A stretch of DNA of 44,568 nt from JBDKFK01 sp039798745. GTDB lineage: Bacteria > Patescibacteriota > Microgenomatia > UBA1406 > GWC2-37-13. A model generated the notes under the pieces. It was given only the letters and a program-made list of their open reading frames with translations, did not search any database and had not been told where the DNA came from. How positions within the stretch are numbered: the first letter of the stretch is position 1; every line of letters starts with the position of its first letter. The stretch is from the NCBI GenBank assembly GCA_039798745.1, contig JBDKFK010000011.1, positions 1 to 44,568 on the forward strand, written 5' to 3'. A program made the translations under genes and the position numbers. Shown here piece after piece: positions 42,747-44,568 of this stretch.

Positions 42747-43421
42747 ATGACTGAGGAAGACTTATTAGCTAAAGCTGCAATCTTGATCGATGAGGAACGA
42801 CGGTTCCGATATAATGTCAAGATTGTCAGACTAATGCAGATCATAGCGATACTCTCTGTTCCGCTCGTGATGCTGTATCCGGAACGGCTTCCAACATTTC
42901 TCAACATCATGTCTGTTGAAGCTACATTGGCACTCTGGAAGAATCCACTTTTCTGGATCATTGTGGCCACGCAGATACTGCAGATAGTGCTGAACTGGAG
43001 GGAAGCGGTAAAAATAACAGATCCTGAAGAATTCAAGGTATCACCGAAGGGTGTAACTATGGATCTTCTGGGTGGTGTATGGGGCGGAATCACGGAAGAA
43101 CTTACAATGCGCTGGGGCATGTTTTTTGTCCTCAGCTTACTCATAAGTTTTCTACCGTTTCCGCAGATCTGGAATTACATCATCACGCTTCTTATCACCG
43201 CGTTCCTGTTTGCTTACGCGCATATGCATCTTCCGCCTTTTCTTAGATTCAGAAGCGGGTGGGCAGGCTGTATGTTCGGCATCATCATGATGCAACAGGG
43301 GACTATTCTCGCGGCAATCGCGTCGCACGCGATCGGCAATGTGACAGCGACGATAGGAGGCAGTATTGCCTCTCATATCAGATATCGTCAGCTTACAAAA
43401 GGAGGTGTCCATGGATCCTGA
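42747..43421 (+). CDS. CPBP family intramembrane protease-like protein
   Basis: 224 residues with about six helices. The motifs are complete: EELTMR (E117, E118, R122), YAHMH (H159) and HAIGN (194-198). It therefore keeps both glutamates, unlike the CPBP protein at 2823. The N-terminal 30 residues are charged and cytoplasmic. AAGGAAGGAG precedes the ATG. It is G+C-rich and followed by an overlapping small gene, so the pair may work together. The substrate is unknown. Confidence 0.85.
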   Translation: MTEEDLLAKAAILIDEERRFRYNVKIVRLMQIIAILSVPLVMLYPERLPTFLNIMSVEATLALWKNPLFWIIVATQILQIVLNWREAVKITDPEEFKVSPKGVTMDLLGGVWGGITEELTMRWGMFFVLSLLISFLPFPQIWNYIITLLITAFLFAYAHMHLPPFLRFRSGWAGCMFGIIMMQQGTILAAIASHAIGNVTATIGGSIASHIRYRQLTKGGVHGS

Positions 43422-43872
43422 TTTATGGAAAAGAGCAGCTCAAGAATATGCGGCTCGCAAGCAACAAGCGGCTCAGCCTGCCCAACAGGCGGATCCGCCT
43501 CGACCACCAATCGACAGAGCGGCGATTGCCACTGCGGCCAGTGCTCTGCAAGGCTTTCTCGGTTCCTCAGAAGGAGCGACAGCAATGCAGCTTCTGGCGG
43601 CGAGCGGCCAGCATATCATAATTGCTCAAACAGAGCCTGGAATGGGTTATACCACCGTGTATTACCTGGACGCCACGGGCTTACATAGCTCGGTGGAAGC
43701 GACGGGTATGTGGGTGGCTTATACCAGACCGCCGGCGCCCAAGATAGGGACGGCTACCTGTGAGGAGGCCGTATCTGAGGCAGTGTTCCAGGGGAGACGG
43801 GCAGAAGAAGTTCTGCCCGAGATTATCTTGGAACTGAACGCCATTGCTGTTAAGGTTGTCAGCCCAAGCTGA
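43411..43872 (+). CDS. unknown protein downstream of CPBP protease
   Basis: 153 residues from ATG 43411 (site AAAGGAGGTGTCC), overlapping the CPBP gene by 11 bases. The N-terminus (1-45) is Ala/Gln/Pro-rich and probably disordered. The rest alternates beta-like segments (HIIIAQTEPGMGYTTVYYLD) with an acidic helix. No membrane segment or known motif. It could be a partner or substrate of the protease. Confidence 0.6.
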   Translation: MDPDLWKRAAQEYAARKQQAAQPAQQADPPRPPIDRAAIATAASALQGFLGSSEGATAMQLLAASGQHIIIAQTEPGMGYTTVYYLDATGLHSSVEATGMWVAYTRPPAPKIGTATCEEAVSEAVFQGRRAEEVLPEIILELNAIAVKVVSPS

Positions 43873-43891
43873 CGGCTTTGACGGTACTTTG

Positions 43892-43925
43892 GAGCTAGGC
43901 ACAGTTTGTGCCTAGCTCTTTTTTT
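43892..43925 (+). terminator. strong terminator of the CPBP cassette
   Basis: GAGCTAGGCACA pairs with TGTGCCTAGCTC (12 bp) around a three-base loop, followed by seven T residues. Confidence 0.95.
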
Positions 43926-43936
43926 GTGGCTCAGCG

Positions 43937-43965
43937 TTGAATATAATACATACTTTTGATATACT
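43937..43965 (+). promoter_or_regulatory. cassette C promoter
   Basis: TTGAAT (43937-43942), 17 bases, TATACT (43960-43965), continuing ATAGG. It begins 11 bases after the preceding terminator's T-tract. The 43873-44266 stretch holds no confident gene, only this promoter and the leader. Confidence 0.85.
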
Positions 43966-43974
43966 ATAGGTATA

Positions 43975-44085
43975 TTTTGCGGCCTCAAAAGCTTCACCGG
44001 CGACTTCGCTTGCCGGCCGTAGCTTTAGCGAAGTCAGGTACTGTCTAGTACCTGACAAAGGCTGGCTCTTTCACAATCTGCGGAA
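43975..44085 (+). ncRNA. shared leader module, copy C
   Basis: TTTTGCGG (43975-43982) pairs with CTGCGGAA (44078-44085) using three G-U pairs. GGCCTCAAAAGC follows the first arm and TTTCACAA precedes the second, matching copies A and B. The interior is larger: CCGGC (43997-44001) pairs with GCCGG (44012-44016), whose loop GACTTCGCT can pair with AGCGAAGTC (44027-44035), a pseudoknot pattern. CAGGTACT-GTCT-AGTACCTG (44035-44054) is a further perfect hairpin. Downstream are ACTCCC-GCGA-GGGGAGT and GGGAGA-ATCG-TCTCCC before the ribosome site. Confidence 0.55.
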
Positions 44086-44266
44086 TAATATACTATACAT
44101 CTATTAGGGATGGATTGAGTTTGTCATGCTGTGGCAGGCTGAATCCACCCTTAATGGATGGAATCCTCTTTCTACCTCGGATTTTAGCTTCGGACTCCCG
44201 CGAGGGGAGTATGTCTCGACTAAAGACAATGGGAGAATCGTCTCCCTCTACGAAAGGAGGCCTTAC

Positions 44267-44568
44267 ATGTCTTACGCTTGTGGCCGGTGTCCATGGTCGG
44301 GTGTGCAGCTGTCGTATGTCAGCTTCGATGTGATGGGCGACCGTTTTACCCATCTGCCCTTCGGGCAGGCTGTGTGTCCCGAATGCGGCGTCTGCTTTGC
44401 AGGCGCGCTGCACCCGGATGCACACACGCTTCTTGAACTGGGCGTGCTGGACGCCCGGGTCTACACGATCCGGACGCGGTTTACCGTGGAGAACATGCAG
44501 GCCGTCGGCCTCGACGCCGAAGATCTGCATGAGCTGATCTGGACTATTCGTCAGAATCTGCCGTTTAC
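44267..44568 (+). CDS. zinc-ribbon protein, cut by the window end
   Basis: At least 100 residues, incomplete at the C-terminus. CGRC (5-8) and CPECGVC (about 37-43) make a CxxC...CxxC zinc site near the N-terminus, followed by an acidic helical part (MQAVGLDAEDLHELIWTI). AAAGGAGG lies eight bases before the ATG. It belongs to cassette C. An in-frame ATG at 44126 is rejected because the ribosome site and hairpins lie between. Not recognised as a named family. Confidence 0.65.
   Translation, partial: MSYACGRCPWSGVQLSYVSFDVMGDRFTHLPFGQAVCPECGVCFAGALHPDAHTLLELGVLDARVYTIRTRFTVENMQAVGLDAEDLHELIWTIRQNLPF

Noticed and set aside
44093..44530. Minus-strand open frame over cassette C.
   Set aside because: It is a shadow of the plus-strand zinc-ribbon gene, which has a strong ribosome site and leader; the frame covers the hairpins.

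Overview
The window looks like a chromosome piece from a Candidate Phyla Radiation (Patescibacteria) bacterium, most likely Microgenomates-like. This is inference from gene content: small VOC/DUF1905/DUF1697 proteins, CPBP proteases, a dense set of glycosyltransferases, a CxxC-x17-CxxC zinc-ribbon protein, GH18 and PL7 enzymes. I see no marker gene (rRNA, tRNA, ribosomal protein) to confirm it. No IS transposase, integrase, CRISPR array or tRNA was found.

Layout. 1-1130: a G+C-richer single-gene cassette with a structured leader. 1150-7120: small genes on both strands (nucleotidyltransferase-like, DUF1059, VOC proteins, CPBP protease, DUF1697, ribbon-helix-helix regulator, LapA-like, Nudix, permease). 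7130-7790: another G+C-rich orphan gene. 7814-10051: a short UvrA-type protein. 10050-10610: a small cassette on the minus strand. 10611-18836: DUF1905 proteins, a glycosyltransferase, an MFS transporter, PPC and SET domain proteins, secreted and membrane proteins. 18880-19630: cassette A. 19678-20757: secreted PL7 alginate lyase with dockerin. 20766-40007: cell-surface polysaccharide region. It holds a seven-gene + operon (GT4, FdtA-like, FdtB-like, flippase, two GT2, kinase-deacetylase fusion), a phosphatase/lipid-kinase pair, a PNAG-like set (GT-C, deacetylase, QxxRW GT2, GH18), an ABC exporter and an unknown membrane protein. 40044-44568: a run of G+C-rich cassettes (histidine phosphatase, cassette B, a CPBP cassette, cassette C cut by the window end).

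Two gene classes differ in how they start. Many ordinary genes have a -10 box only 6-9 bases before the ATG, so their mRNAs should be leaderless. The G+C-rich cassettes have strong sigma70 promoters, long structured leaders, AAAGGAGGT-type ribosome sites and their own terminators.

The most interesting signal is in cassettes A, B and C. Each has a TTGAWN-N17-TATACTATAGG promoter followed by a shared RNA-like module: a stem closed by TTCTGCAGG-like and CCTGCGGAA-like arms, kept paired by G-U and compensating changes, in A and B around a GAAGG...CCTTC hairpin. In A and B the downstream arm is matched perfectly (17 and 14 bases) by an inverted copy lying just after the operon's terminal hairpin, so each cassette is bracketed. 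All three encode a small zinc-ribbon protein. I do not recognise this arrangement as a described family.
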